A DNA stretch of 64,000 bases, from contig DYID01000003.1 in the NCBI GenBank assembly GCA_020723805.1, positions 158,175 through 222,174 of the forward strand, written 5' to 3'. This DNA is from Anaerolinea sp. GTDB lineage: Bacteria > Chloroflexota > Anaerolineae > Anaerolineales > Villigracilaceae. Within the stretch, counting starts at the first letter, position 1, and the number at the start of each line of letters is the position of its first letter. The position numbers and the translations under genes are program-made. A model generated the notes under the pieces. That model saw nothing but the letters and a program-made list of their open reading frames with translations. It ran no database searches and was not told the origin of the DNA. Below, in pieces: positions 1-7,506 of this stretch.

Positions 1-26
1 GTAGGACGAGATTAATCTCGTCCTAC
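1..26. repeat. Perfect 26-bp palindrome
   Basis: Self-complementary sequence with arms GTAGGACGAGATT and its complement, just beyond the stop codon of the minus-strand gene at 12-623 and overlapping its last codons. It could act as a terminator hairpin but has no T-run. A related GTAGG...CCTAC hairpin lies at 55121-55172. Confidence 0.7.
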
Positions 27-623
27 ATAAAAGCCTGCCACAAAACAAATTGTCATCAGCAGGAGCAGGGCGGGCAGGATTTTCAGGATGGTTTGCCGCG
101 GGACGATGGGTTTGCCCGCCTTGAGGAACGAGAGCAGTAACCCGCCCAGCCCGATCAGCGCGCCGCCCAAGCCGACCAGCGCGAAAGCGGGTTTCATCGT
201 CCCGTCCGCGGCGAGGATGGAGGGCAGCAGGAAAATCGTCATGCCGGCGATGCCGTGGACGAGGGCAAGCACGAAGATGGGCAGTTTGCCGCGCATGGGA
301 ATCGAGCGGGTCAACGTTATAGCGAGGAAACCGCCGATGGCGAAGATCAGGTACGAGGTCCGAAACGAAGCGAGGTGCTGCCAGACGAGTCCGGTAGCGA
401 GGGCGAGCGGGATGACCGTCGAGACGATGACGACGATGGGCGAATCCAGCGCTTCGAATCCGAGGATGATGAGGAGAAGTCCCGCCACGAGCAGAACGCC
501 GAAGGCGATGGTGTAGGCGATGATGGGGACTTCGTCCAGCCCGTTGATGCCAATGGCAACCTGATAGGCGGCGAGAAGACCCGTGAGGAGAAGAAGGAGG
601 CGGTTGAGGGGGGACATTTTCAT
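12..623 (-). CDS. Six-helix membrane protein (paralogue A)
   Basis: A 203-residue, very hydrophobic protein with about six transmembrane segments and no recognised catalytic motif. It is clearly homologous to the protein at 4194-4799: both begin with a LLLLLTGLLAAY segment and share the GGALIGLGG motif near residue 150. The two paralogues sit at the two ends of the operon holding the heme-copper-oxidase-like gene and ctaB, so a role beside that complex (assembly or accessory subunit) is possible but only inferred. The family is unknown to me. It is separated from ctaB by about 100 bp that contain two hairpins. Confidence 0.75.
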   Translation of the reverse strand: MKMSPLNRLLLLLTGLLAAYQVAIGINGLDEVPIIAYTIAFGVLLVAGLLLIILGFEALDSPIVVIVSTVIPLALATGLVWQHLASFRTSYLIFAIGGFLAITLTRSIPMRGKLPIFVLALVHGIAGMTIFLLPSILAADGTMKPAFALVGLGGALIGLGGLLLSFLKAGKPIVPRQTILKILPALLLLMTICFVAGFYVGRD

Positions 624-633
624 AGCGCAGGTT

Positions 634-654
634 GAAAGTCGAAAGTCAAAAGTT
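634..654. repeat. Heptanucleotide tract (GAAAGTC)3
   Basis: Three consecutive 7-mers of the GAAAGTC/AAAAGTT type, about 10 bp upstream of the start codon of the gene at 12-623. One of at least twelve heptamer tracts in the window. Confidence 0.7.
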
Positions 655-676
655 GCGGATCATAACAAACGTAGTC

Positions 677-712
677 TGCGCTCTCTAGCGCAGGGCGGCG
701 TTAGAGAACGCC
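677..712. repeat. Paired hairpins with complementary loops
   Basis: Two small palindromes, TGCGCT-CTCT-AGCGCA (677-692) and GGCGTT-AGAG-AACGCC (697-712), lie between ctaB and the next gene of the operon. Their loops, CTCT and AGAG, are complementary, and the second resembles the first inverted. A related unit (GGCGATG-CTCTCTAA-CGTCGCC) occurs at 38344-38365. They may be a terminator or processing site, or a dispersed repeat. Confidence 0.6.
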
Positions 713-725
713 GAGTGCGCATTCG

Positions 726-1604
726 TCAAATCGAAAGCAGCATCATCGAGATGAGCATGTAGAGCGAGGCGTATTTGAAGAGCGAGAAGTTGACGCGCTC
801 GGAGGGGCGGAAGACGGTGGCAAAGGAAAGCAGAAGCAGACCCGACGAAAGCACGATGAGCAGACGCAAAATGCCCGCCTGCACGCCGATCATCACGCTG
901 GCGGTGCCGATGCTGGCGGCGGCGATAATGGACGAGAGGGCGATGATGGCGCGGGTGGTATCGAAGCCGTAGGTGGAAGGGAAGGTCGGCACGCCCGCGG
1001 CGTTGTAGTCATCGAAGAATTTGATGGAGAAGGTGAGGGTGTGGGTGGGAATCCAGAAGAGGACAGAAGCGGCGAGGAGCAAGCCGATCATGTCCACTTC
1101 GCCCACAGCGAGGACACGCCCGGCGAGGATGGGCATGGCGCCCGAAATGCCGCCCCAAACGATGCTCCAGCAGGTGCGGCGTTTGAGCCAGAGGGTGTAA
1201 ACCACCACGTCGAAGAACCAGCCGAGGAAGACCACGAAGCCGTAGAGGGGTTGAATCGCCGCCGCCCAGCCAATGCCGAGGATGGAGACCATCATGCCGC
1301 CGCGGAAGATTTCGGCGCGGGTCAGTTCGCCTGAAGCGTTGGGGCGTTTTTGCGTGCGCCGCATTTTCGCGTCAATGTCGTGGTCGTACCACATGTTCAG
1401 GATGGTCGAGCCGGCAATGGCAAGGAAGAGACTCGCCGACATCACCAGCAGGAGGGCAAAGTTCGGCGGAGTGTGCGCGCTCATGTACCCCGCGATGCCT
1501 GTGGTGAGAAGCAAGCCCGATTGCAGGGGTTTGGTGAGGGTCCATAATTGGCGGAACGTGGTAATTGGTAATTGGTGATTGGTAATTGGGGTTTGATGGT
1601 TCAT
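726..1604 (-). CDS. ctaB: Protoheme IX farnesyltransferase (heme O synthase)
   Basis: A UbiA-superfamily integral membrane enzyme that farnesylates heme b to heme O for heme-copper oxidases. The first Asp-rich motif reads NMWYDHDIDAKMRRTQKRP, the signature of CtaB rather than other UbiA proteins, followed by LKRRT and GAMPILAG segments. At 292 residues with about eight to nine helices the length is normal. I chose ATG 1604 because an AGGAA Shine-Dalgarno lies 6 nt upstream. The N-terminus (ITNHQLPIT) is encoded by a heptanucleotide repeat tract (1561-1588), so the first 15 residues are probably not conserved. Its position next to an oxidase-like gene fits its role. Confidence 0.92.
   Translation of the reverse strand: MNHQTPITNHQLPITTFRQLWTLTKPLQSGLLLTTGIAGYMSAHTPPNFALLLVMSASLFLAIAGSTILNMWYDHDIDAKMRRTQKRPNASGELTRAEIFRGGMMVSILGIGWAAAIQPLYGFVVFLGWFFDVVVYTLWLKRRTCWSIVWGGISGAMPILAGRVLAVGEVDMIGLLLAASVLFWIPTHTLTFSIKFFDDYNAAGVPTFPSTYGFDTTRAIIALSSIIAAASIGTASVMIGVQAGILRLLIVLSSGLLLLSFATVFRPSERVNFSLFKYASLYMLISMMLLSI
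1561..1588. repeat. Heptanucleotide tract (GTAATTG)4 inside ctaB
   Basis: Four consecutive 7-mers (GTAATTG, GTAATTG, GTGATTG, GTAATTG) that form codons near the 5' end of ctaB. Three heptamers make seven codons, so the tract reads as a seven-residue peptide repeat. Confidence 0.8.
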
Positions 1605-1690
1605 GTAATGTTCCTGCGGCTCAACGATAGATGATTGGAGAGTAAAGAGCAATTACGATTTACCACTTACCGCTCTTTACTCTCTCAATT

Positions 1691-2587
1691 TTACCTTACA
1701 CACCTGAACCCAACCCCAGGGCTGAAGTACATGGGCGGGGCGGAGTTGCGCACCCAAATGCGCAAGTCCATGTCGTAGGTATCTTTCGAGCCGCCTTTCA
1801 GCCAGCGGTCGCTGAAGCCTTCCATCGGCTGCACGTCGCCAATCCACTGCCAGACGTTGCCCGCCATGTCGTAGAGTCCATAGGGGCTGCGCGAGTCGAG
1901 CGTTTGATAACCGTCGTAGGCGTTTCCGTTGTAGAAGCCGACGGGCGTGCTGCGCGAGCCGAAGGTGCGCATGTCTTCAAACGGGTCGCGCGAGGCGTAG
2001 AAGTTGGCGTTGTTGCGTTGAATCTCCCAGCCCCAGGGGAAGGGACGCGCGTCGGTGCCGCGGGCGGCTTTTTCCCATTCCAATTCGGAGGGCAGACGCC
2101 AGCCATAATATTGACAGTAGCCCCACGCGCCGAACCACGTCACCATCGTCATCGGGTGGTTTTCGTATCCTTCCTGGACCGTGAAGCGGGTCCCGTCAAA
2201 TTTGACTCGCTGCGACGGGTCGGCGAGAGGGATGTATTGCCAGTCGCCTGCTTTGATTTCCAGTTCGTGCTTGATGCCGTGGAACGGATCGCCGGGGTAA
2301 TAGCCGAGCACCGAGTTGCCTTCGACTTTGATTGTGCCGTCGGCGAGGGCGGCGTTGAGGAAGTCGGCGTATTGCTGTGTCGTCACGTCGGTGACCATGA
2401 TCTCGTAGGCGTCGGTGGATTTCACTTCCTCGTGCTGACCGAAGAGGAATTCACCCGCAGGAACTTGCGCCCAGGAGGTCGGGTCAACGCCCGTGTCGTA
2501 GACGGGGAGGGGGGCGTTCAGGTCAACGGGGGCGCAGGAAGCCAATAAAGCGGCGAGCAGGCTGAGGGTCAGAAAGAGGCGTTTCAT
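1691..2587 (-). CDS. SUMF1/formylglycine-generating-enzyme-fold lipoprotein (NirV-like)
   Basis: A 298-residue protein with a lipoprotein signal (LLASC lipobox, Cys at about residue 18) followed by one FGE-sulfatase domain: VPAGEFLFG near residue 42, WRLPSELEWEKAARG near 165, YDMAGNVWQW near 240 and a VGFRCVR terminus. Members of this family next to denitrification genes are called NirV; others are non-catalytic binding domains. Formylglycine activity is not implied. Its ATG overlaps the stop of the oxidase-like gene (ATGA), and an AGGAGGTGG ribosome site lies inside that gene's last codons, so the two are translationally coupled. It is probably anchored outside the membrane, facing the oxidase-like protein. 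Confidence 0.85.
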   Translation of the reverse strand: MKRLFLTLSLLAALLASCAPVDLNAPLPVYDTGVDPTSWAQVPAGEFLFGQHEEVKSTDAYEIMVTDVTTQQYADFLNAALADGTIKVEGNSVLGYYPGDPFHGIKHELEIKAGDWQYIPLADPSQRVKFDGTRFTVQEGYENHPMTMVTWFGAWGYCQYYGWRLPSELEWEKAARGTDARPFPWGWEIQRNNANFYASRDPFEDMRTFGSRSTPVGFYNGNAYDGYQTLDSRSPYGLYDMAGNVWQWIGDVQPMEGFSDRWLKGGSKDTYDMDLRIWVRNSAPPMYFSPGVGFRCVR

Positions 2588-4050
2588 TTTGCCACCTCCT
2601 GCGCGAGTTCGTGAGTCATCTCTTCCGTCCAGCGTCCCTTCGGTTTGAAGAGGTCTATCAAACGCCAGACCATGACGACGGCGAGCAGGACGAGCAGGAA
2701 GCCAAGTCCGAAGTCAATCATGTACATCAGCATATTGACCAGCGGCTGCTGCTCCGCTTCGCTGATGAACAGACGCTTCATCTCGAAGATCGTCACCGCG
2801 CCGAGGGCGAGGTCGGAGAGAAAGATAATGCCCCAGCCGTAGAGTTGGCGGACTTTGCCCTTCAGCCCGATCATGTCGCCGTAGTAAAGCAGGATGATGG
2901 TGGCGATGATGGCGGAGAGGGCGTGCCAGTGTCCCGTCAGTTCGATGCGCTCCTCGCGGGCGGGCCACAGGCGGAAGATGTCGTCGAGTTTGATTGCCAT
3001 GAAGATGCCGATGCCGCTGGTGGTGAAGTTCATGAAGAGCATCTGCCAGGTGGGACCGAACTTGAGCGGGTCGCGCACCATCGCGCCGAGTTTTTGCAGG
3101 AAGGTCGGTTTGGCGAGATGCGCCGTGCCTTCCTTGATGAACTTGTTCCAACTCCAGATGAGCAGAAAGAGCGCCGCCAGCATGGAGGGTGTTGCGCCGA
3201 CGTAGATAATCATGTGCGCAATGGGTTCGAGCGGCGTGACCACGCCCCACACGCCCAGGTTGAGGACAATACAGCCGAGGATCATCAGCGGCATGGCAAT
3301 TTTGTGCCACGCGCCCTTGAAGTCCAGCCAGCGCCCGATGATGAGCGTGATCATGATGCCGATGAGCGCCAGCATGATGTGCAGATGCCCGATGATGGAA
3401 TATTCCATTGTGGTCTTTTCGGGGTAGCGGATGATGTTCTCGGCGAGGAAGGATTCGAAGCCGTGACCGTAGTACGAGCCAGGGATTGCGCCAAAGAGGG
3501 CAGAGATGACGGTGGTAAGAGCGGTGGTGAAAAAGGCGGCGCGCTCGAGGTCAACGCCTTTCTTCGTGCGAGCGTAGTTCGTGTCGGTGATGAAGTAGGC
3601 GGGGTCCCAGGGATTGAGGGCGATGGTGAGCAATACGCCTGCGAAGAAGATGAGCGCGAGACCTGTGATGTATAGTCCGTGGAACGCCCAGTTGTGACCG
3701 AAGTAGGCGAAGCCCATGCCGAAGATCATCGCCAGCATGTAGCCGACGGTGATAAGCACGCGCACGGCGGTTTTATAGAACTCTTTCATCTTCAAGAGTC
3801 CCGTCACCATGTAGGTTTCGATGGCGACGACCGCCATGGCAATCGAGTGATAGAGGATGATGATGCGTCCCTCGCGCTCGGATTGCTCGATTTTCATGCC
3901 GAGCAGTTTGATGACCACCTCGCGCACGCCCATCTCTGCCATGGGACCCGAGAGCATCCCCCAAATGGCGGTGACGATGGCAATCATGGCGATGGCGACG
4001 AGGATGAGTCCTTTTGTGGAGCCGAAGAGGTAGTTGAAGCGTTCTTTCAT
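2584..4050 (-). CDS. Divergent heme-copper-oxidase / NO-reductase-like subunit I
   Basis: A 488-residue membrane protein with about twelve helices. By eye it follows NorB/oxidase subunit I: His68 in helix 2 (LYHSIAM), His222/His224 in helix 6 (GHLHIM) and a GHWHALS motif (His374, His376) in helix 10, matching the HxH heme ligands. The region equivalent to helix 7, where oxidases carry an HH pair for CuB/FeB, reads NLGVWGVVTP and lacks histidines. It may therefore bind hemes without a normal binuclear centre. ATG 4050 has an AAAGGACA site. Flanking ctaB and a NirV-like gene fit a respiratory or nitrogen-oxide role. I do not name it norB because key ligands are missing. Confidence 0.6.
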   Translation of the reverse strand: MKERFNYLFGSTKGLILVAIAMIAIVTAIWGMLSGPMAEMGVREVVIKLLGMKIEQSEREGRIIILYHSIAMAVVAIETYMVTGLLKMKEFYKTAVRVLITVGYMLAMIFGMGFAYFGHNWAFHGLYITGLALIFFAGVLLTIALNPWDPAYFITDTNYARTKKGVDLERAAFFTTALTTVISALFGAIPGSYYGHGFESFLAENIIRYPEKTTMEYSIIGHLHIMLALIGIMITLIIGRWLDFKGAWHKIAMPLMILGCIVLNLGVWGVVTPLEPIAHMIIYVGATPSMLAALFLLIWSWNKFIKEGTAHLAKPTFLQKLGAMVRDPLKFGPTWQMLFMNFTTSGIGIFMAIKLDDIFRLWPAREERIELTGHWHALSAIIATIILLYYGDMIGLKGKVRQLYGWGIIFLSDLALGAVTIFEMKRLFISEAEQQPLVNMLMYMIDFGLGFLLVLLAVVMVWRLIDLFKPKGRWTEEMTHELAQEVAK

Positions 4051-4072
4051 AGTATGTCCTTTGACTGCAATT

Positions 4073-4093
4073 GGTAAATAGTAAATGGTAATT
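4073..4093. repeat. Heptanucleotide tract, three units
   Basis: GGTAAAT, AGTAAAT, GGTAATT in tandem, about 20 bp upstream of the oxidase-like gene's start. Confidence 0.6.
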
Positions 4094-4170
4094 GAATCGA
4101 GCAGATGAAAAAGCGTACAAATGATGACGGGAGATTGGGAAATTGACGAAGCATCAACCTCCCAATCTCG

Positions 4171-4198
4171 AATTACCAATTACCAATCGCCAATTACC
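4171..4198. repeat. Heptanucleotide tract (AATTACC)4
   Basis: AATTACC, AATTACC, AATCGCC, AATTACC. The last unit supplies the stop codon (4194-4196) of the minus-strand gene at 4194-4799. Confidence 0.75.
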
Positions 4199-4799
4199 CT
4201 TTTCGGGCAAATCCCAGCGCAAACGCGCCTGTCATCAGGAAGAGGAGGGGCGTGAGGATGAGCATGACGAACTGTTGGCTAAAGAATAACAACTGGCTTC
4301 CCATGGTGAGGAAGGCTAGCGCAATGCCGCCCAAGCCGATGAGCGCGCCGCCGATGCCGACCCAGAAGAATCCCTTCGGCGCGCCTTTGGCAAAGAATGG
4401 ACCAAGGAAGATGACCAGCCCCGCTACGCCGTGGAAGAGCGGAACGGCGATCTTTTTCAGCGCGTCCATACCGCCGATGCTGGTGATGGCAATGGCGAGG
4501 AAGCCAATGACAGCGAACCACTTGAAGGCTTTCTTCCAGGAGGGGTAGTATTCTTCGGCGACGCCCATCGAAATGCCGAGCGGGATGAGGCTGGCAACGG
4601 TCAGCACGTAGGGCGAGGCGAGAATCCCCAAGCCGAGAAAGATGAGTAAAAGCCCTGAAACTAAAAGCACTGCAAAACCCATCAGGTAGTAGAGGTTGTG
4701 CAGCGCTTTGTTTTGGCTGTACCTCTGCCAGAAATACCAGCACAGGTACGCAGCAAGTAAGCCCGTGAGCAGAAGGAACAAATTGTCGAGCGTGAACAT
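4194..4799 (-). CDS. Six-helix membrane protein (paralogue B), first gene of the oxidase-like operon
   Basis: A 201-residue polytopic protein homologous to the one at 12-623 (shared LLLLTGLLAAY start and GGALIGLGG segment). Start ATG 4799 is preceded by AAGGAGAG at 6 nt spacing, so a longer upstream reading is not used. It heads the minus-strand operon 4799 to 12. Upstream are a CACAAT -10 box (4858-4853) and a CRP/FNR-type palindrome centred at 4887.5. No catalytic motif is visible and I know no function for the family. Confidence 0.75.
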   Translation of the reverse strand: MFTLDNLFLLLTGLLAAYLCWYFWQRYSQNKALHNLYYLMGFAVLLVSGLLLIFLGLGILASPYVLTVASLIPLGISMGVAEEYYPSWKKAFKWFAVIGFLAIAITSIGGMDALKKIAVPLFHGVAGLVIFLGPFFAKGAPKGFFWVGIGGALIGLGGIALAFLTMGSQLLFFSQQFVMLILTPLLFLMTGAFALGFARKG

Positions 4800-4852
4800 G
4801 GCACTCTCCTTGTAGGATGAAATCCGACAACTCCACGCGGTTGCCTTTGTGA

Positions 4853-4894
4853 ATTGTGACACAAATATATCAAGGTTTCCGTGACATAAATCAC
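4853..4894 (-). promoter_or_regulatory. CRP/FNR-type operator and promoter of the oxidase-like operon
   Basis: The palindrome GTGACATAAATCAC (4881-4894) fits YGAY-N4-RTCR. Its dyad is 29.5 bp from the first base of a CACAAT -10 (4858-4853), the class II activation geometry. The -10 lies in the loop of an inverted repeat TTTGTG (4846-4851) / CACAAA (4860-4865). The same geometry recurs at four further promoters to the right. Predicted transcription start is near 4846. Confidence 0.65.
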
Positions 4895-5206
4895 ACTTTG
4901 CTTTGCATCTGGTCCTTGGGCTTTGCTCAGAATAAACCTCGCAGCGGGCACATCTATCCAAGCCTGCCTCTTGTTCTCCTCGCACCACTCGTAATCAGCG
5001 CGAGAATGACCAGCAACCTTCCCAACCAAAAGATATTGCCGCGATACGCTGCCGCGCCGCCTGACGAAAGACTGTCCGCAAGAGAAGCAATACAAGCGCG
5101 TGGGTGCCAAAGATCAAAAAAGAGGCGGTCAGCGCAAAGCGGCTGTTCCTAGATCAGGGCGGCGGGATGACGAATTGTAGATGGGAGGGAAGCCATGCGA
5201 AACAGA
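4895..5206. other. Non-coding stretch left of the membrane-protein operon
   Basis: No convincing gene seen in about 310 bp. Short reading frames here lack ribosome sites and protein-like composition. An imperfect inverted repeat, GGGAAGCCATGCG (about 5188-5200) against CGCATGGCTTTCCC (5226-5239), could form the terminator hairpin of the minus-strand operon that begins at 6929. Confidence 0.5.
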
Positions 5207-5302
5207 CTAGCCAGGATTCCAGCCGCGCATGGCTTTCCCGCTTGTCATAATGGACATCGCACCGAGGACGAATGCCAAAACAATTGCGCTTTTACTTTCC
5301 AT
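5207..5302 (-). CDS. Possible 31-residue single-helix peptide
   Basis: A short frame 13 nt after the stop of the gene at 5316-6140: one hydrophobic segment (AIVLAFVLGAMSIM) and a short polar tail. The ribosome site (AAGAG) is weak and its end overlaps the presumed terminator hairpin, so this is only a candidate. Confidence 0.25.
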   Translation of the reverse strand: MESKSAIVLAFVLGAMSIMTSGKAMRGWNPG

Positions 5303-5315
5303 GCTCTTGTGCCCG

Positions 5316-6140
5316 CTACGCTTGGGCGTTCCACGCCTCGAGCATTTTCTTTGTGCTGGGGAGCAGCAGGTAAATCAACAGTCCTGTGCTCATCAACGGC
5401 GCAGGCAGGAACATCGAGAAGCGGTGGACTTCCACGAGGGCGTTGTGCAGTCCGAGCGGATAGCCCGCCAGCATGGACATGCTCGCCGCGAACACGCCTA
5501 CGGGAATCGCCCACGACTTCTTGCTCAACACGGCAAAGATGAACATCGCCCACGCCGCCGCGCCCCACCAACTGACCTCTTGCAGAATCACGTACATCCC
5601 GTTCCAAAACGTGTTTGGATTCTCAACAAACGTTGTCGGCATTTGGAAGGTAGTCTGGAATTTGGAAATTGGCGCGACGCCGTCAATGAAGGTCAACACA
5701 TAAGCCAATCCCGCGACGAACGTGAGGGTGATGATCTTCTTGTCCACGCCGCCGATGAAGAGCATTCCGAACCACATCACACCCGCCAGCAGGAACACCC
5801 ACATCGTCGGGACGGGCAGTCCGCTGTCGGCGGCGGGAATCATGGGGAAGAAACCAGCCAGCAGGAGAATCGTTGCGGCGACAGCGCCCCAGAACCAAGC
5901 CCAATCCTGTTTGTGCAGGAACCCCCACAAAACTGCGACTGAGAGCGCGCCCGCAGCCGTGCCCAGCCAGCCCAGCACCGCGTACACGATCCGTACCGTA
6001 TTGCTCTCTTCCCAATCCCCCGCGTTGAAATGGGTGTGAATGACAGCGTTATATGTGTCTGCAATGAAATACAGACACAAGATGCCTGCCACAATTCCAA
6101 GGATGGCAAGGACAGTTCCAAGTTTGTGATTGTTTTTCAT
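5316..6140 (-). CDS. Polytopic membrane protein of unknown function
   Basis: A 274-residue protein with about eight predicted helices, several Trp-rich helix ends and no motif I recognise. Two consecutive ATG codons are possible (6143 and 6140); the second has better spacing from the AAGGAG site. It is the last gene of a minus-strand set BON protein - four-helix protein - this protein, with 14 nt to its upstream neighbour. The set lies behind a CRP/FNR-type operator centred at 6996.5, which suggests expression together with the ferredoxin and protease genes. Confidence 0.7.
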   Translation of the reverse strand: MKNNHKLGTVLAILGIVAGILCLYFIADTYNAVIHTHFNAGDWEESNTVRIVYAVLGWLGTAAGALSVAVLWGFLHKQDWAWFWGAVAATILLLAGFFPMIPAADSGLPVPTMWVFLLAGVMWFGMLFIGGVDKKIITLTFVAGLAYVLTFIDGVAPISKFQTTFQMPTTFVENPNTFWNGMYVILQEVSWWGAAAWAMFIFAVLSKKSWAIPVGVFAASMSMLAGYPLGLHNALVEVHRFSMFLPAPLMSTGLLIYLLLPSTKKMLEAWNAQA

Positions 6141-6154
6141 CATTTCTCCTTTTT

Positions 6155-6646
6155 TTATATGCCGAGCGGCCGAGCGAGCGCGGCGGTGAATCCGCTGGTG
6201 AGCAGAACCAGCACAGCCAGCGCGGCGTTGATGAATAACAGTTTCATATTCAGGCGTTCCTTTTTGGACGTTATTCCCGATTGCGCGCGTCCGAGAACCA
6301 GGCTTCGATACAGCGAGATTCCGATCATGGCGATGACCAGGATATGCTTCATGGACAACGCTGCCGAATAAGCGTTCCCGAACGCGAACAGCGCTTCAAA
6401 CTGCGGACTGGGGTTGGTCATCAGCAAACCTGTCAAGATTAAGCTTGCCATACTGACATATACCCAAATACTCTGCCGTTTCTGGAATTCCATCATCACT
6501 TTTTTGACCTGAGGACCCCCGCCGAGCGCGTTTTTTACAGCGGGCAAATATGCCAGGACAGTGACAAGCAATCCGCCCATCCAGATGGCGGTGAACAGAT
6601 CGTGGAAGAACGAGACCAGCGCGAAGACGATGACTTTTGCAGTCAT
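6155..6646 (-). CDS. Four-helix membrane protein, CopD-like
   Basis: A 163-residue protein with four hydrophobic segments. The first helix (SFFHDLFTAIWMGGLLV) and a third with SMKHILV place histidines near helix ends, as in CopD/DUF2269-like heme- or copper-handling membrane proteins; the family call is by resemblance only. Start ATG 6646 has an AAAGGAAA site and lies 4 nt after the stop of the BON gene, so the two are co-transcribed. A longer start would overlap the BON gene and is not supported. Confidence 0.65.
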   Translation of the reverse strand: MTAKVIVFALVSFFHDLFTAIWMGGLLVTVLAYLPAVKNALGGGPQVKKVMMEFQKRQSIWVYVSMASLILTGLLMTNPSPQFEALFAFGNAYSAALSMKHILVIAMIGISLYRSLVLGRAQSGITSKKERLNMKLLFINAALAVLVLLTSGFTAALARPLGI

Positions 6647-6650
6647 ATTT

Positions 6651-6929
6651 TTATTTCCTTTTGTCTTTAATATCCAAGTGAATAGTTCTCGCAGGGCTGG
6701 GCGCGCCGGGCGCTTCGATGCGATTGACAACTGCCAGCACACCAGGCGTGCTCTGAGCCAGTTCCGCCGCGAGAAGGCGCGTTTCGATGGAGTTCACCAC
6801 CCCTGCGAGATGGGCGATCCCGTTCAACACGCCCACGCGCAGGTTGGCGTATGCTGTGCGCTCGTCCGCCGCGAAGCGGGATAGAATGGCGGCGCGCAGT
6901 TTTTCATCGGAGACGAAAGGGGTGGTCAT
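6651..6929 (-). CDS. BON-domain protein
   Basis: A 92-residue cytoplasmic-looking protein with one BON domain (ADERTAYANLRVGVLNGIAHLAGVV, then a helix with ETRLLAAELAQSTPGVLAVVNRI). BON domains bind membranes or small ligands; there is no signal peptide here. It is first in a three-gene minus-strand operon. The start is ATG 6929 or the preceding GTG 6932; neither has a visible Shine-Dalgarno. The leader is predicted at about 25 nt from a TACACT -10 at 6967-6962. Confidence 0.75.
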   Translation of the reverse strand: MTTPFVSDEKLRAAILSRFAADERTAYANLRVGVLNGIAHLAGVVNSIETRLLAAELAQSTPGVLAVVNRIEAPGAPSPARTIHLDIKDKRK

Positions 6930-6942
6930 CACATCACAAAAA

Positions 6943-7003
6943 AACAGGTCCGTCTGTTTTCAGTGTACAGACAGACCTGTTTTTTGCATACGACTTTTGT
7001 CGT
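6943..7003 (-). promoter_or_regulatory. Operator and promoter of the BON operon, -10 within a 14-bp inverted repeat
   Basis: The palindrome ACGACTTTTGTCGT (6990-7003, dyad 6996.5) is followed 29.5 bp later by -10 TACACT (6967-6962). The -10 sits in the loop of an inverted repeat with 14-nt arms (6943-6956 and 6968-6981, one mismatch), flanked by A and T runs. The repeat could also terminate the upstream gene (7012-7422), but a transcript starting near 6955 would contain only one arm. Confidence 0.7.
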
Positions 7004-7011
7004 GTTAATTT

Positions 7012-7422
7012 TCACAAACTGCCGCTGTCCAGGCGTGCCTGTCTACCGGCTTTCCTGCCGTTATGTGACTGGATAAGCATCAATCCCAGAATGATCGCCC
7101 AGGCGACGATTCGAACCGTCATATCCTCCAGGCTGTGAGCCGAAACGATGCCGCGATAAGCGCTCAGCAAAATGAGCATGACGCTGGAATGCGCGGCAAA
7201 GGTCGCGAGGGCGGCGGGCAGGGCGAGTCTGTTATTTTTCCAAATGAGGATGGCGGTGAGAAAAACGGTCAATACGCCGACCGTGTAGTTGTAGAGTAAC
7301 AGCCAGTTGATGACGTAGTAATCCGTTTCCTGCCCCAGCAGAACCAATCCGCCTGCGGCGACCGCGATGCCGCCGATCAGGAATGCAAGGGCAGACGCAA
7401 TTTTATTCAGGGTAGCGTTCAT
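7012..7422 (-). CDS. Four-helix membrane protein (tandem paralogue 1)
   Basis: A 136-residue protein with four hydrophobic segments. It is a tandem duplicate of the gene at 7507-7884: both start MNxTLNKIAS, share YYVINWL, YNYTVG and a MTVR helix start, and differ mainly at the C-terminus, here a basic, Gly/Arg-rich tail. Start ATG 7422 follows AAGGAA. The 84-bp gap to its partner holds an ATCCCGAAGG...CCTTCGGGAT hairpin of the dispersed-repeat type. Function unknown. Confidence 0.7.
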   Translation of the reverse strand: MNATLNKIASALAFLIGGIAVAAGGLVLLGQETDYYVINWLLLYNYTVGVLTVFLTAILIWKNNRLALPAALATFAAHSSVMLILLSAYRGIVSAHSLEDMTVRIVAWAIILGLMLIQSHNGRKAGRQARLDSGSL

Positions 7423-7506
7423 TTTGATTCCTTCGTATGCCAGACCATCCCGAAGGTTGAGACTCTTCACTTTGTTCAGGGCAAGCCTTCGGGATGTTGT
7501 GTTTTG

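Noticed and set aside
2584..4050. Naming the oxidase-like gene norB
   Set aside because: The helix 7 histidine pair and other NorB signatures are missing, so the enzyme name would overstate the evidence.
4856..5152. Open frame of 98 codons in the gap right of the oxidase-like operon
   Set aside because: No ribosome site, no hydrophobic or domain pattern; it overlaps the operator region at 4881.
6943..6985. Reading the 14-bp inverted repeat only as a terminator of the gene at 7012
   Set aside because: The -10 and operator geometry of the BON promoter fall across it; termination may be a second role but is not sufficient to explain the site.
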